Source of the DNA: Neobacillus vireti
GTDB taxonomy: Bacteria > Bacillota > Bacilli > Bacillales > Cytobacillaceae
DNA: 64,000 bases
Assembly: GCF_001026695.1 (NCBI RefSeq)
Contig: NZ_LDNB01000009.1
Span: 1-64,000, forward strand
Direction: 5' to 3'
Translations under genes and position numbers: made by a program
Part shown: positions 38,376 through 47,200 of the stretch, in pieces
Layout: each line of letters begins with the position of its first letter
How positions within the stretch are numbered: the first letter of the stretch is position 1
Notes under the pieces: model-generated
What the model was told of the DNA's origin: nothing
Seen by the model: the letters and a program-made list of their open reading frames with translations, nothing else
Database searches by the model: none

Positions 38376-39344
38376 ATGATAATTGGGTTTACAGTAGTTG
38401 TGTTGGTAGTTCTACTTGGGATTGTGTACGAACAGGTTTCAAGAAATCGGGATGCGCGAAGATCCCTTCCTGGTCAAATGATGGATGTGGATGGCTATCG
38501 TCTCCACATGATCGATCGTGGTCAGGGCGGGCCCACAGTCGTCCTGCTTCATGGTGCGGGAGATTCTACTTATTCATGGCTCCATATTTGCAATGAAGTT
38601 AGCATGTTTACCCGAGTGTTTACTTATGACCGCCCAGGGTTGGGATCAAGTGGTCCGGGGCCTGCGCCAAGCCCCGATCATACCATTAGGGAACTTAATA
38701 ATCTATTAAACAAGGCTGGAATTCCAGGACCATATGTGATTGTCGGTCATTCTTTAGGCGGACTTATTAGCCGGCTCTATGCTTTGGAATATCCCGATAA
38801 GGTGGCAGGCTTGGTCTTCTTGGACTCTACCCATGAGTTTTTAAAGGACGATGTTAAATTCAAACAGGGATTCGCCGCCCTCGGTTTAATGCTAAAGATG
38901 TTGCGACTTCTTTCTCCGTTTGGAATTCCACGGTTTCTAGGAAACGTGTTAGGTATTCTCCCGATGTTTGGTAACGAGAAGTCGTATTACAAACAGCAAA
39001 TTAGTTTCGATGAATACAAACAATGGAGAGGAATCATCTACAGCAATATTGCCGGTAATGCTGCTGGAGCAGAATTTAAAGAGGCTTGGTCGCATTTGGA
39101 CGCTGCGGTGAATCGATTGAATAATAGTGCGGAAAAACCTCAGTTTGGAGACCTTCCAATTGTGGTGGTGAACAACCCAGGATTTGGTGATAACTGGACG
39201 GAGATGCAGAGAGAACTTGCTTCCCGCTCGACCAACCATATCCATAAGATTAGTGATCGCAAGGGGCACAGCCTACAGATGCCGCGGCCGGAATTTGTTA
39301 TTGAAGCCATAAGTCATGTTGTTGAACAGGTACGGAAGAAATAG
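38376..39344 (+). CDS. Alpha/beta hydrolase, membrane-anchored
   Basis: A 322-residue alpha/beta hydrolase. An N-terminal hydrophobic segment (IIGFTVVVLVVLLGIVY) anchors or exports it. The oxyanion segment is LLHGAGDSTYSW, the nucleophile elbow is GHSLGG with the catalytic Ser, and the late His is in GHSLQMPRPE. TTAGGAG lies 8 bp before ATG 38376, so the longer frame from 38289 is unlikely. The substrate is unknown. It ends at a 61-bp palindrome that could be its terminator. Confidence 0.85.
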   Translation: MIIGFTVVVLVVLLGIVYEQVSRNRDARRSLPGQMMDVDGYRLHMIDRGQGGPTVVLLHGAGDSTYSWLHICNEVSMFTRVFTYDRPGLGSSGPGPAPSPDHTIRELNNLLNKAGIPGPYVIVGHSLGGLISRLYALEYPDKVAGLVFLDSTHEFLKDDVKFKQGFAALGLMLKMLRLLSPFGIPRFLGNVLGILPMFGNEKSYYKQQISFDEYKQWRGIIYSNIAGNAAGAEFKEAWSHLDAAVNRLNNSAEKPQFGDLPIVVVNNPGFGDNWTEMQRELASRSTNHIHKISDRKGHSLQMPRPEFVIEAISHVVEQVRKK

Positions 39345-39350
39345 ATTCCG

Positions 39351-39418
39351 GTGCCTGTCACGCCCCGAATAATGTCGAATTCTTCGACATTATTCGGGTA
39401 GTGACAGGCACTTTTTTT
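39351..39418. repeat. REP palindrome, copy 1 (terminator-like)
   Basis: GTGCCTGTCAC...CCGAATAATGTCGAA folds onto TTCGACATTATTCGG...GTGACAGGCAC, a nearly perfect 61-nt hairpin followed by seven T. An identical copy lies at 46295-46355. The arms contain the REP core seen at the transposase element ends. A smaller stem, CGGTG / CACCG, follows at 39438-39453. Confidence 0.85.
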
Positions 39419-39453
39419 AAGGCTTTTTTACCTTTTTCGGTGCCTGACACCGG

Positions 39454-42063
39454 TTAAAATAAGACTGTCTTGACTTGGTTTTGTTTTATTGAAAGATAAA
39501 ATTGATTATTTTCAAGCTTCAATGGAGCAACTGCTTTTTCGTTTAGGTTTCCTTCTTGTGCATGGTCAATGGAGCGGTTCACTGTATATGATGCTTGAGA
39601 TTCTGCTTCTGTCGGATTAAAGAACCGGACCACGAAGCGATCTTCTTTTTCTGCTTTTTTCAATGTGCTCAGAACAGAAGTATTGCTTGTTTCCTGAAGG
39701 AAACTAAAGCTTAACGGTGTTTTTACACCAGATGGATTCAGCTTCATTGCATTATGCGGTATTTTATTATAGGTCTGGATTGGTGTCGTAAATTCCTTTG
39801 CAATTCTGCCGATGTTTGCAGCTGTAGTTGAGCCTTTATGTGTTGTAATCGCAAAGCTCAGCTCCATTTTGCCGAGCATTTGTGAGTCAGGTGTCGGTAG
39901 TTTAATCCCGGATGGGCGGCCAGGTCTTCGTAGCATTTCTTCCTTTCCTAAAACACCGACACTGCGGAATAGGGTAATCGCAATCGAATCGTCGCTCTCC
40001 CCGACAATTTCAAACTCCCTTGTACTATTGGTTAATACACTGATTCCGTGTTCCTGATCAGATAAACCAACGAAGGAAAGCATTGGATAAATGGAGTCGG
40101 GGCGTTCATCCCAATCTTCTTCCTGCCAATAATCCATAGCTGAATCATACACATTGCGCTTAATGAATCCAAATTGATTATCAGATATAGAGAAGGATGA
40201 AGCGATACCTGTTGGAATTATCGTGCGAAGACGATGGTCTTTCGCTTGATTATCGATTTCAACATCTACTTTTATCAATGGCTGGTGATTAGGAATCGTA
40301 ATCGTCCAATGAACATCAACATAACGATCGAATTTGTTTGATTTTCGCTGTTCTAAATCTCCAGGTACATTAAGCTTTAACTGAATGTCAAGCTGGGCAG
40401 CGTATTGATTTTGGGCGATTTTCACTTCTGCCTTTGTGTTAGTACTATAAATAAGTGTTTCATCTGGTAGTGGAGAGAAGTCATATTCGTCTCCATCATC
40501 TCCGCCATTTTCTAACAACAGCACATCGTTAAATTCCTTTTCAAGCTGCTTATCCCAAATTTTCAATGTTCCGTTTGGATTCACGGATACCTTATAATAG
40601 TCCGTTTCGATGGTTTCCTTTTCGGCAAGGGTATTGGTCATCTTGTTCTCGGTGCTGACGACAAAATAGGTTTTATACCCAATGGCCGGAATAGAATCCT
40701 TTAGTTGAATCCTATATTGATAGAATGGATCGTAGTTTCCGTAGTGAACGATTTGACGGTCAATTAAGCCTGGATCCATTTCTTCTTTTTCCAAAACCTC
40801 AAAAGGAATGGTGTTTCCTTCCGCATCCTCAAGTGTAAAAGAAGGAAGCTTAGTAATAACGGTAGTAGTCACTACCTCTTTTCGTTCATAAGGCAACAGG
40901 TTAAATGCTGTTAAGCGGTCCTCTTTACGATCCGTATCAATGGAATCAGTGATTTTGCGCTTGTAGTATTCAATCAGTTGATCGGTCTTTTCCTCTGCTA
41001 AGAAGAATCGGTTCATGATTTCACGATGAACTTTATCAGAGCAGCAGCAACCGATACTATCATGGGCATGGTTTTTCATGATTTCTTTCCAAATTAACTC
41101 AATCAAGCCATGATGGTATTCAAATCCTAATGAATAAGCAATGGTTGCTAATGGTTCTAGGATGTTAGTGATTTTATTTTCAATTCTAGTGTTTGCCGCC
41201 TTAATATCCATCCGGGTAGAATAGATACTTCTGTGGACACGCATATATTTTCCGTCTAAGAATTCCCCTTGAAGGGTTGGTAAGGCTTGATTTTTTTCTA
41301 ATTCGGTAAAGACATTTTCGTATTTACTCAAGAAAAATTCACGATCTGGGTATAGGTTTTGTAGTTTCTCAATAATAGTAAAAATATTCTTTTGGATCGG
41401 CATTTGGTCATGTCCGTTTGGAAGAATAATGTTCTCTGTCGTTGCCCCACGGTCGAGAACCGAAAAGTATTTATCGATTCGCTCCTGCAGCTTTTCCTCA
41501 TCCTCAGGCAGATATTTTCCGATTGCATAGCCAAGAGGGAAGAGTTGAACGAGAACTTTTGAGCCCTCATCACTTTCCCAGTAAAATTCAGTTTTATCGG
41601 TACCATGACGCTCAGAGGTACCACGCCAGAAAATCGAATATTTTATATCAAATCCATTTAGGATTTGCGGCATTTGTGAAGATTGCCCAAAGGAATCAGG
41701 CAGGTAGCCGATCATCATCGGTGAACCAAACTCTTCACTGTCCTTGATCCCGTAAAGGAGATTTCGAACGATGGATTCTCCGCCGACTACCATTTCATCG
41801 GTTTGCGTATACCAGGGGCCAATGATTAGTTTGCCTGCTTGGACAAGCTTTTTCACACGTTCTTTATTTTCTGGTTTCACCGCAAAATAGTCTTCCAGGA
41901 TTGAGGTTTGACCGTCTAATACATAGTATGGATAGTCTGGATTCGTTTCGAGCATTTCCAGGATTTCTTCCATATTGTTTACAAGTAAAATTCGAGACTC
42001 TTCGGTTGAAAAGTACCACTCTCTGTCCCAATGCATATGGGGTACGATATGAACTTTTTTCAT
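39454..42063 (-). CDS. mngB: GH38 alpha-mannosidase, mannosylglycerate hydrolase type
   Basis: An 869-residue glycoside hydrolase family 38 protein. It opens with HMHWDREWYFSTEESR, has the catalytic-region segment GYLPDSFGQ and, further on, NHAHDSIGCCCSDKVH. The rest is the beta-rich mannosidase C-terminal part. Next to MngA and glycerate kinase it most likely splits 6-phospho-mannosylglycerate into mannose-6-phosphate and glycerate, as E. coli MngB does. A TAGGAGGAC site precedes the ATG. Other alpha-mannosides cannot be excluded. Confidence 0.88.
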   Translation of the reverse strand: MKKVHIVPHMHWDREWYFSTEESRILLVNNMEEILEMLETNPDYPYYVLDGQTSILEDYFAVKPENKERVKKLVQAGKLIIGPWYTQTDEMVVGGESIVRNLLYGIKDSEEFGSPMMIGYLPDSFGQSSQMPQILNGFDIKYSIFWRGTSERHGTDKTEFYWESDEGSKVLVQLFPLGYAIGKYLPEDEEKLQERIDKYFSVLDRGATTENIILPNGHDQMPIQKNIFTIIEKLQNLYPDREFFLSKYENVFTELEKNQALPTLQGEFLDGKYMRVHRSIYSTRMDIKAANTRIENKITNILEPLATIAYSLGFEYHHGLIELIWKEIMKNHAHDSIGCCCSDKVHREIMNRFFLAEEKTDQLIEYYKRKITDSIDTDRKEDRLTAFNLLPYERKEVVTTTVITKLPSFTLEDAEGNTIPFEVLEKEEMDPGLIDRQIVHYGNYDPFYQYRIQLKDSIPAIGYKTYFVVSTENKMTNTLAEKETIETDYYKVSVNPNGTLKIWDKQLEKEFNDVLLLENGGDDGDEYDFSPLPDETLIYSTNTKAEVKIAQNQYAAQLDIQLKLNVPGDLEQRKSNKFDRYVDVHWTITIPNHQPLIKVDVEIDNQAKDHRLRTIIPTGIASSFSISDNQFGFIKRNVYDSAMDYWQEEDWDERPDSIYPMLSFVGLSDQEHGISVLTNSTREFEIVGESDDSIAITLFRSVGVLGKEEMLRRPGRPSGIKLPTPDSQMLGKMELSFAITTHKGSTTAANIGRIAKEFTTPIQTYNKIPHNAMKLNPSGVKTPLSFSFLQETSNTSVLSTLKKAEKEDRFVVRFFNPTEAESQASYTVNRSIDHAQEGNLNEKAVAPLKLENNQFYLSIKQNQVKTVLF

Positions 42064-42083
42064 GATGTCCTCCTAATAAAGTA

Positions 42084-42220
42084 GGTACCTAGAGATTCCC
42101 TAGGTACCGTATTTTTTTGGCTAATAGGAAAGTATAAATTTTTTCAAAATTTACACTTTCCTATGTCGCATAAGTGCAACTACGCCTCTGTCTTCGCCTT
42201 AAGGCTCGCCAATCGGCGAG
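42084..42220 (-). other. Three hairpins between mngA and mngB
   Basis: In transcript order: CTCGCC / GGCGAG (42205-42220), a long stem ATAGGAAAG.../...CTTTCCTAT (42124-42164) and GGTACCTAG / CTAGGTACC (42084-42108) just before the mngB ribosome site. They may act as partial terminators, stability elements or translation control that set mngA and mngB levels apart. Confidence 0.55.
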
Positions 42221-42234
42221 TTTTCTTTATCCTA

Positions 42235-44178
42235 TTATGCTACGTTTTGTGTAGTGGAAACTTCTAAATTTCCTTTTTTTAGTTTCATTTTTCTTGTTGC
42301 AATTAAAAGAACCATGGATATCAGTGCTCCGATTAATGCAGCGCCTAACCAAATGCTTGCCGCTATTAAGGCTTGCTGGCCTTGTAATAAAGCTAGAGAG
42401 AAAATTCCTGCGCCGGGTACGTTTAACCCAATATTAAAGAAGGCAACAATCGCGCCTGTAACAGCAGAACCAGCAACTAATGAAGGGATTACGCGTAATG
42501 GGTCGTTAATCATAAATGGAATTGCGCCTTCTGTGATTCCTGCTAGACCAAGCAGCCATGTTTGTTTTCCAATTTCTTGTTCTTGCTTTGTGAAGTACCT
42601 TTTGCCAATAATGGTTGCCCCTGTAACTGAGAAGGCTGAGACCATTTTTACTGAAGCAAAGGCTGCGTAAGGGATAAAGTTTCCGCTTGCCATTGCACCA
42701 ATACAGAAGGTGTAGGCTGCTTTATTCACTGGACCACCTAAGTCGAATGAAACCATGGCACCGAGGATTGCTCCTAAAATAAGGGCATTCGCACCAGATA
42801 GACTTCCCAGCCAATTGATTAAGCTTTGATTGATCCAAGCAAGTGGTTCACCAATCACAAATAACATAATCGAACCGACAACAAGTGTTCCGACAACTGG
42901 GTAGACCCAGAAGCTAATAAATCCTGCAAACGTTCCTTTTGGTTGAATCTTTTTCTTTAGGAATTTTAAGAAGAAACCTGCTAAGAAACCACCAAGCATA
43001 CCGCCAAGAAATCCACTGCCAATTAAGTTGGCTGCGACACCGGCCGCAAAACCAGGTCCAAGTGCGGGCTTGTCCGCAATGGAGTAGGCCATATATGCGG
43101 CTAAAATTGGAACCATTAATTGTCCAAGCAGTCCGCCACCAAGCTGTCTTAATAACCAAAGCCAGGAACCTTCTTGGGCATACACTTCTTGAAGGTTAAA
43201 GGCTTGAGAGATTAAGACCGCTGCCGCTAAGGTCATTCCACCGGCAACAATGACGGGGATTATATAAGAAATACCTGTTAAAATCGAGTCTTTGATTTCG
43301 GTTTTAAATGATTTTTCACCGTCTTCCGAGGAAGATTCAGCGATTTGAGCAGGATTGTATTCTTTCTTCGGTGCCGTTTCTGCTTTTTCTAGTGCTTGTT
43401 GAATTAAATTCGATGCATTTCTTAATGGAGCTGCAACTGAAGTTTTCAACTTGGGTAAGTGGGCGAAACGTTCCTCATTTTTAATAGCAACATCATTGGC
43501 AAAGATAATTGCATCCGCTTTTTTCAATAGAGCAGTCGTATGGCGGTCTTCAATACCATTCGCCCCTTGTTTTTCAACAAATACATCGACACCTAGTTCG
43601 TTTCCGGCTTTAATAAGTGCTTCTGCTGCCATATAGGTGTGGGCAATTCCAGCAGGGCAGGCAGTAATGGCTAAAACGGTTTTGTTTTGTTTCTTTACTG
43701 CTCGTTTTTCCTCTTGAGACTCTGTTTTGTCTAGCTGCTCAAATAATTCTGTATTCGTTTTTGCTTTGAGGAGTCGTTCCTTATAAGCTTCGTTGGATAA
43801 TCTTTTTACAAATTCCGCAAGTAAGGCAAGGTGAGTGGAACCTGCTTCATTCTCTGGTATGGCAAGCATGATCACAAGCTGTACCTGATTGGTTGGATCA
43901 ATGCTTTCCCAGTTAGTTAATGGCTTTTTTAGCGTCGCGACTGCAAAAGCGGCTTCCTTGACGGCTGTTGACTTTCCGTGTGGAATGGCAAGACCGCCTT
44001 CAAATCCTGTAGGAGAAAGCTTCTCCCTATCTAATACAGATTGAAGGTATTCAGCTTCAGAATATAGCTTTCCGGCTTCACCAAGCTTTTTAACTAAGTA
44101 GTGGATGACATCTTCTTTAGACCCGAATGTCTTTGCCGTACTGATTAGGCTTGGTGAGGTAAGGGTTTGTAGTTGCAT
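42235..44178 (-). CDS. mngA: Fructose-type PTS EIIABC, mannosylglycerate-type
   Basis: A 647-residue transporter. The EIIA domain has its phosphoryl His67 in AIPHGKS, EIIB its Cys174 in ITACPAGIAHTYMAAEAL, and EIIC covers about 295-640 with many membrane segments. Domain order A-B-C matches E. coli MngA, which imports and phosphorylates 2-O-alpha-mannosyl-D-glycerate. I chose the ATG behind CAGGAGGTAAACC, 13 codons after the first possible one. Other fructose-family sugars are possible, but GH38 and glycerate kinase neighbours favour mannosylglycerate. Confidence 0.88.
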   Translation of the reverse strand: MQLQTLTSPSLISTAKTFGSKEDVIHYLVKKLGEAGKLYSEAEYLQSVLDREKLSPTGFEGGLAIPHGKSTAVKEAAFAVATLKKPLTNWESIDPTNQVQLVIMLAIPENEAGSTHLALLAEFVKRLSNEAYKERLLKAKTNTELFEQLDKTESQEEKRAVKKQNKTVLAITACPAGIAHTYMAAEALIKAGNELGVDVFVEKQGANGIEDRHTTALLKKADAIIFANDVAIKNEERFAHLPKLKTSVAAPLRNASNLIQQALEKAETAPKKEYNPAQIAESSSEDGEKSFKTEIKDSILTGISYIIPVIVAGGMTLAAAVLISQAFNLQEVYAQEGSWLWLLRQLGGGLLGQLMVPILAAYMAYSIADKPALGPGFAAGVAANLIGSGFLGGMLGGFLAGFFLKFLKKKIQPKGTFAGFISFWVYPVVGTLVVGSIMLFVIGEPLAWINQSLINWLGSLSGANALILGAILGAMVSFDLGGPVNKAAYTFCIGAMASGNFIPYAAFASVKMVSAFSVTGATIIGKRYFTKQEQEIGKQTWLLGLAGITEGAIPFMINDPLRVIPSLVAGSAVTGAIVAFFNIGLNVPGAGIFSLALLQGQQALIAASIWLGAALIGALISMVLLIATRKMKLKKGNLEVSTTQNVA

Positions 44179-44242
44179 TTGGTTTACCTCCTGTATTTCA
44201 TTTGTAAGTGTTTTCATCTCATGGGTCTATCGTAACAAAAAT

Positions 44243-44273
44243 AAAAATAAGAAGAATGAATCTTCTTATTTTT
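44243..44273. terminator. AT-rich terminator hairpin in the mngA leader
   Basis: AAAAATAAGAAGA pairs perfectly with TCTTCTTATTTTT over a 5-base loop. On the minus strand a U-rich run follows. It lies between the regulator gene and mngA, downstream of the putative operator, so it could end the regulator message or attenuate mngA. Confidence 0.65.
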
Positions 44274-44289
44274 ACACATTGGGGCCATG

Positions 44290-44319
44290 ATTAAGCGTTT
44301 TCATGTGTATTTTTACACA
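44290..44319 (-). promoter_or_regulatory. CRE and RpiR-type operator before mngA
   Basis: TGAAAACGCTTAAT (minus strand, 44290-44303) is a CcpA box identical to that at 13591. Overlapping it, TGTGTATTTTTACACA (44304-44319) is a palindrome with 6-bp arms. TATTTTTACACATT occurs exactly twice, at 44267-44280 and 44308-44321. The palindrome is a reasonable target for the neighbouring RpiR protein. Confidence 0.5.
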
Positions 44320-44322
44320 TTT

Positions 44323-45054
44323 TTAATAATGGTCCCAATAATATTGAGATAATGCCTGTAATACCACCATAACCGGGGTTCGGTCGGTGATATTATAGCC
44401 GTTCTTTATTTTTTTAGGTGCATAGCAATATAAATTGACTGTGGCTGTTTCTTGAAGAGAGTTCCGCGTGAAGTGTGTTAAGGAAATAATCGGCGTCTCC
44501 CTTTGTTTTGCTCTTTCAGCCATTTCAAGGATTTGCGCTGTTTCACCAGATAAGCTAATTAAGAAAAGTAGGTCATTTTTATTCATTTGATCAAGCATAT
44601 GAAGCATTTCATGGCGATGGATATAGTGTTCGGAGGTTTTCCCAACTACTCGTAAATTTCGGACCATCATTTCACAGAAATCGGCACTGTCGCCAACGCC
44701 AAAGAATAGGACATGCTTTGCATCGTGAATCATTTTAGCGACTGTTTCGATCAGTTCCGCATCGCTAAGTTCAAAGGTTTTTTGAATAAAATAATAGGAG
44801 CCATCCTCAGTTGCGGGTTTAGTCGACTCGAGTTCTTCCTTAATACTATTTTTCAGGTGTGAAAAACCATCATAGCCAAGCTTTTTAGAAAGTCTTGTAA
44901 TCGTATTTGGGACAGTAAATAGACGGGCTGCTAGGCTTTGGATTGATTGGTTCACGAAGTCCTTTTTGTTGTTTACAATATATTCTATAATTTGGTCGTC
45001 AGTATCATTTAATTTATATTCAAATTTATGGACGCGTTCTTCAAATTGCATCAT
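44323..45054 (-). CDS. RpiR/MurR-family regulator of the mannosylglycerate cassette
   Basis: A 243-residue regulator with an N-terminal RpiR helix-turn-helix (SIQSLAARLFTVPNTITRLSKKLGYDGFSHLK) and a C-terminal SIS sugar-phosphate domain (VLFFGVGDSADFCEMM, LLFLISLSGETAQI). It precedes mngA and mngB on the same strand and is divergent from the glycerate kinase, with 81 bp between them. A phosphorylated sugar such as mannosylglycerate-phosphate or mannose-6-phosphate may be the effector. Confidence 0.88.
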   Translation of the reverse strand: MMQFEERVHKFEYKLNDTDDQIIEYIVNNKKDFVNQSIQSLAARLFTVPNTITRLSKKLGYDGFSHLKNSIKEELESTKPATEDGSYYFIQKTFELSDAELIETVAKMIHDAKHVLFFGVGDSADFCEMMVRNLRVVGKTSEHYIHRHEMLHMLDQMNKNDLLFLISLSGETAQILEMAERAKQRETPIISLTHFTRNSLQETATVNLYCYAPKKIKNGYNITDRTPVMVVLQALSQYYWDHY

Positions 45055-45135
45055 ATTTCACCTCGATGGTTTCTATTATATCAAACAAGAAAGTGATTTC
45101 ACTAAGGTTCTAACTAGGTTTGGGAGGGATTAAGA

Positions 45136-46275
45136 TTGAAAATTTTAATAGCGATGGATTCGTTGAAAGGAAGTCTTTCATCGATTGAAGCAAATAGCGC
45201 GATAGCGGAAGGGTTTTTACAGGCGAGTGCTGACTTCGATGTTCAAACAATGCCGATTGCTGATGGCGGGGAAGGAACGGTTGAGGCGCTTGTTCTTGCT
45301 AGTAATGGCAGGTTTGTTGATACGGTTGTGACAGGACCATTGGGGAAGTCAGTGAAGGCAAGATACGGAATTTTAGGCGATGGGACAACAGCTGTCATCG
45401 AGATTGCTGAAGCCTGTGGATTGCCCTTATTAACGAAGGAAGAGCGTAATCCTCTACTCACAACTTCTTATGGTGTCGGAGAGCTGATTTTGGCTGCGAT
45501 TGAAAAGGGCTGCCGCGACTTTATTATTGGTCTTGGCGGCAGTGCAACCAACGATGCAGGAGTTGGAATGCTTCAGGCTTTAGGATACCAATTCCTCACT
45601 AAGGAAGGTGCGCTAGTTGGACTTGGTGGAGCGGAGCTGAAGAACATTGTTAGCATTGATGGGAATGCGGTTTCTGAGCAAGTAAGGAACGCGAGGTTTC
45701 GTGTTGCATGTGATGTCAATAACCCGCTCTATGGAACCAATGGTGCCGCCTACATTTACGGACCACAAAAGGGAGCAACGGCTGAAATCGTTAAGGATTT
45801 AGATGAAGGTCTTAAATGCTTTGGAGATGTTGTATTAGATCAGTTAGGTACGGATTTGCAGAAAATCCCGGGCGCTGGTGCTGCGGGTGGCTTGGGTGGA
45901 GCTTTTGCTGGTTTCTTGCAGGCTGAGTTAGAATCAGGTGTTGGATTAATACTTGAACTGGCCCGCTTAGAGGAAGCGCTTCGTGAAGTGGACTTAGTGA
46001 TTACAGGCGAGGGAAAGCTGGATGGACAAACCTCGATGGGAAAAGCCCCTGCAGGAATTGCACGTTTAGCAGGTAAGTACGGAATTCCGGTGATTGCCCT
46101 TGCTGGTGACGTATCGGAGGGCAATCGCTCTTTGCAAGATTTAGGAATCACAGCATATTTTACGATTGTGGGTGGGCCAGTTGATTTAGAAGAGGCGATG
46201 AAGCCAGCACATACCCGCTTAAATCTTAGGAGGACTGCTGAGCAAATTGGGAGGATTTTAAGGATAACTTGTTGA
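45136..46275 (+). CDS. glxK: Glycerate kinase
   Basis: A 379-residue glycerate kinase of the GarK/GlxK family. It has DSLKGSLSS at the start, IADGGEGTVEAL, GLGGSATNDAGVGMLQALG and VITGEGKLDGQTSMGKAPAG, all standard. It phosphorylates the D-glycerate released by the GH38 enzyme and sends it into glycolysis. It starts at TTG, 7 bp after GGGAGGG. It is divergent from the regulator gene and ends at the second copy of the 61-bp palindrome. Confidence 0.95.
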   Translation: MKILIAMDSLKGSLSSIEANSAIAEGFLQASADFDVQTMPIADGGEGTVEALVLASNGRFVDTVVTGPLGKSVKARYGILGDGTTAVIEIAEACGLPLLTKEERNPLLTTSYGVGELILAAIEKGCRDFIIGLGGSATNDAGVGMLQALGYQFLTKEGALVGLGGAELKNIVSIDGNAVSEQVRNARFRVACDVNNPLYGTNGAAYIYGPQKGATAEIVKDLDEGLKCFGDVVLDQLGTDLQKIPGAGAAGGLGGAFAGFLQAELESGVGLILELARLEEALREVDLVITGEGKLDGQTSMGKAPAGIARLAGKYGIPVIALAGDVSEGNRSLQDLGITAYFTIVGGPVDLEEAMKPAHTRLNLRRTAEQIGRILRITC

Positions 46276-46294
46276 ATCCCGGTGCCAGATTCCG

Positions 46295-46365
46295 GTGCCT
46301 GTCACGCCCCGAATAATGTCGAATTCTTCGACATTATTCGGGTAGTGACAGGCACTTTTTTTTTT
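46295..46365. repeat. REP palindrome, copy 2 (terminator-like)
   Basis: Identical over 61 bp to the hairpin at 39351-39411, here followed by ten T. It closes the glycerate kinase gene. Confidence 0.85.
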
Positions 46366-46404
46366 ATTCTTTTGGAAGTTGGAAGAAAACAAAATCTAGG
46401 GAGC

Positions 46405-46433
46405 TTGATTGTTGAACAATATTGTTTTAAAAT
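46405..46433 (+). promoter_or_regulatory. gntR promoter with palindromic operator
   Basis: TTGATT (46405-46410), 17 bp, TAAAAT (46428-46433). The spacer holds ATTGTTGAACAATATTGTT, made of two overlapping palindromes (ATTGTT-G-AACAAT and AACAATATTGTT). The first 18 bases recur at 48470-48487. Autoregulation by the GntR protein is likely. Confidence 0.7.
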
Positions 46434-46466
46434 TTTTATTAGTATGAAAAGTAACGGAGGGAAAAT

Positions 46467-47114
46467 ATGAGTAAGCAACTAGCAGTGGAGAATGCCTATT
46501 TATTTTTGAAACAAAGGATATTGGATGGAACTTATAAACCTTCGGAAAAGTTAAATGAGCTTGAACTTACTGAAGCAATAAAAGTTTCTCGAAATACCGT
46601 AAAGAAGGCTCTTCTAATGCTTGAACAAGAAAATCTAGTTAAGATGGAGAAAAATAAAGGAGCTTATATTAAATCTTTTACATTAGAGGAGATTATTAAT
46701 TATTTAAAGATAAGGGAAGTACTCGAAGGACTCGTCATAAAGGATGCAACAGTGAACATAACAGCGTCAGATTTGCATGAGATGGAAAACATTCTACAAA
46801 CTATGGGGGATTATTTGAAAGAAAATCTTTTTGATGAATATTCCAATCTGAATAAAGAATTTCATAATATCATTTATGGTGCAACTACTAATACTCAAGC
46901 AGTTGAGATGATCAGGATGTTGAAAATACAGCTGTCTAGATTCCACCTAAGGACCATCCTCGTACCAGGTAGGAATGCTGAATCGTATGAAGAGCATAAA
47001 AATATCGTTGCAGCATTAAAAAATCGTGATGAGAATGCCGCGGAAGAAGCTGTGAAAAAACACATTGCTAATGTTAGGTTAACGATAGAAAAAAATTATA
47101 TGTACCTACTGTAA
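46467..47114 (+). CDS. GntR-family regulator (FCD domain)
   Basis: A 215-residue regulator. The N-terminal winged helix reads LNELELTEAIKVSRNTVKKALLMLEQENLVKM and the C-terminus is an all-helical FCD ligand domain with EFHNIIYGAT and RNAESYEEHKNIVAALKNRDENAAEEAVKKHI, which supplies the metal-binding residues. FCD regulators often sense organic acids. It leads the 46.4-52.5-kb cluster and likely binds the palindrome shared by its own promoter and that of the DUF6282 operon. Confidence 0.9.
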   Translation: MSKQLAVENAYLFLKQRILDGTYKPSEKLNELELTEAIKVSRNTVKKALLMLEQENLVKMEKNKGAYIKSFTLEEIINYLKIREVLEGLVIKDATVNITASDLHEMENILQTMGDYLKENLFDEYSNLNKEFHNIIYGATTNTQAVEMIRMLKIQLSRFHLRTILVPGRNAESYEEHKNIVAALKNRDENAAEEAVKKHIANVRLTIEKNYMYLL

Positions 47115-47200
47115 TCAATTATTGAAAGGGACCTGTTCATTAGCATTGGTCCTTTTTGAATATTCGTTACTAGAAACGATAATAATTGGGAGGAATTAAG

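Noticed and set aside
39454..42063. Plain lysosomal-type or cell-wall alpha-mannosidase for the GH38 gene
   Set aside because: No signal peptide, and the PTS, RpiR and glycerate kinase neighbours fit an intracellular phospho-mannosylglycerate substrate.
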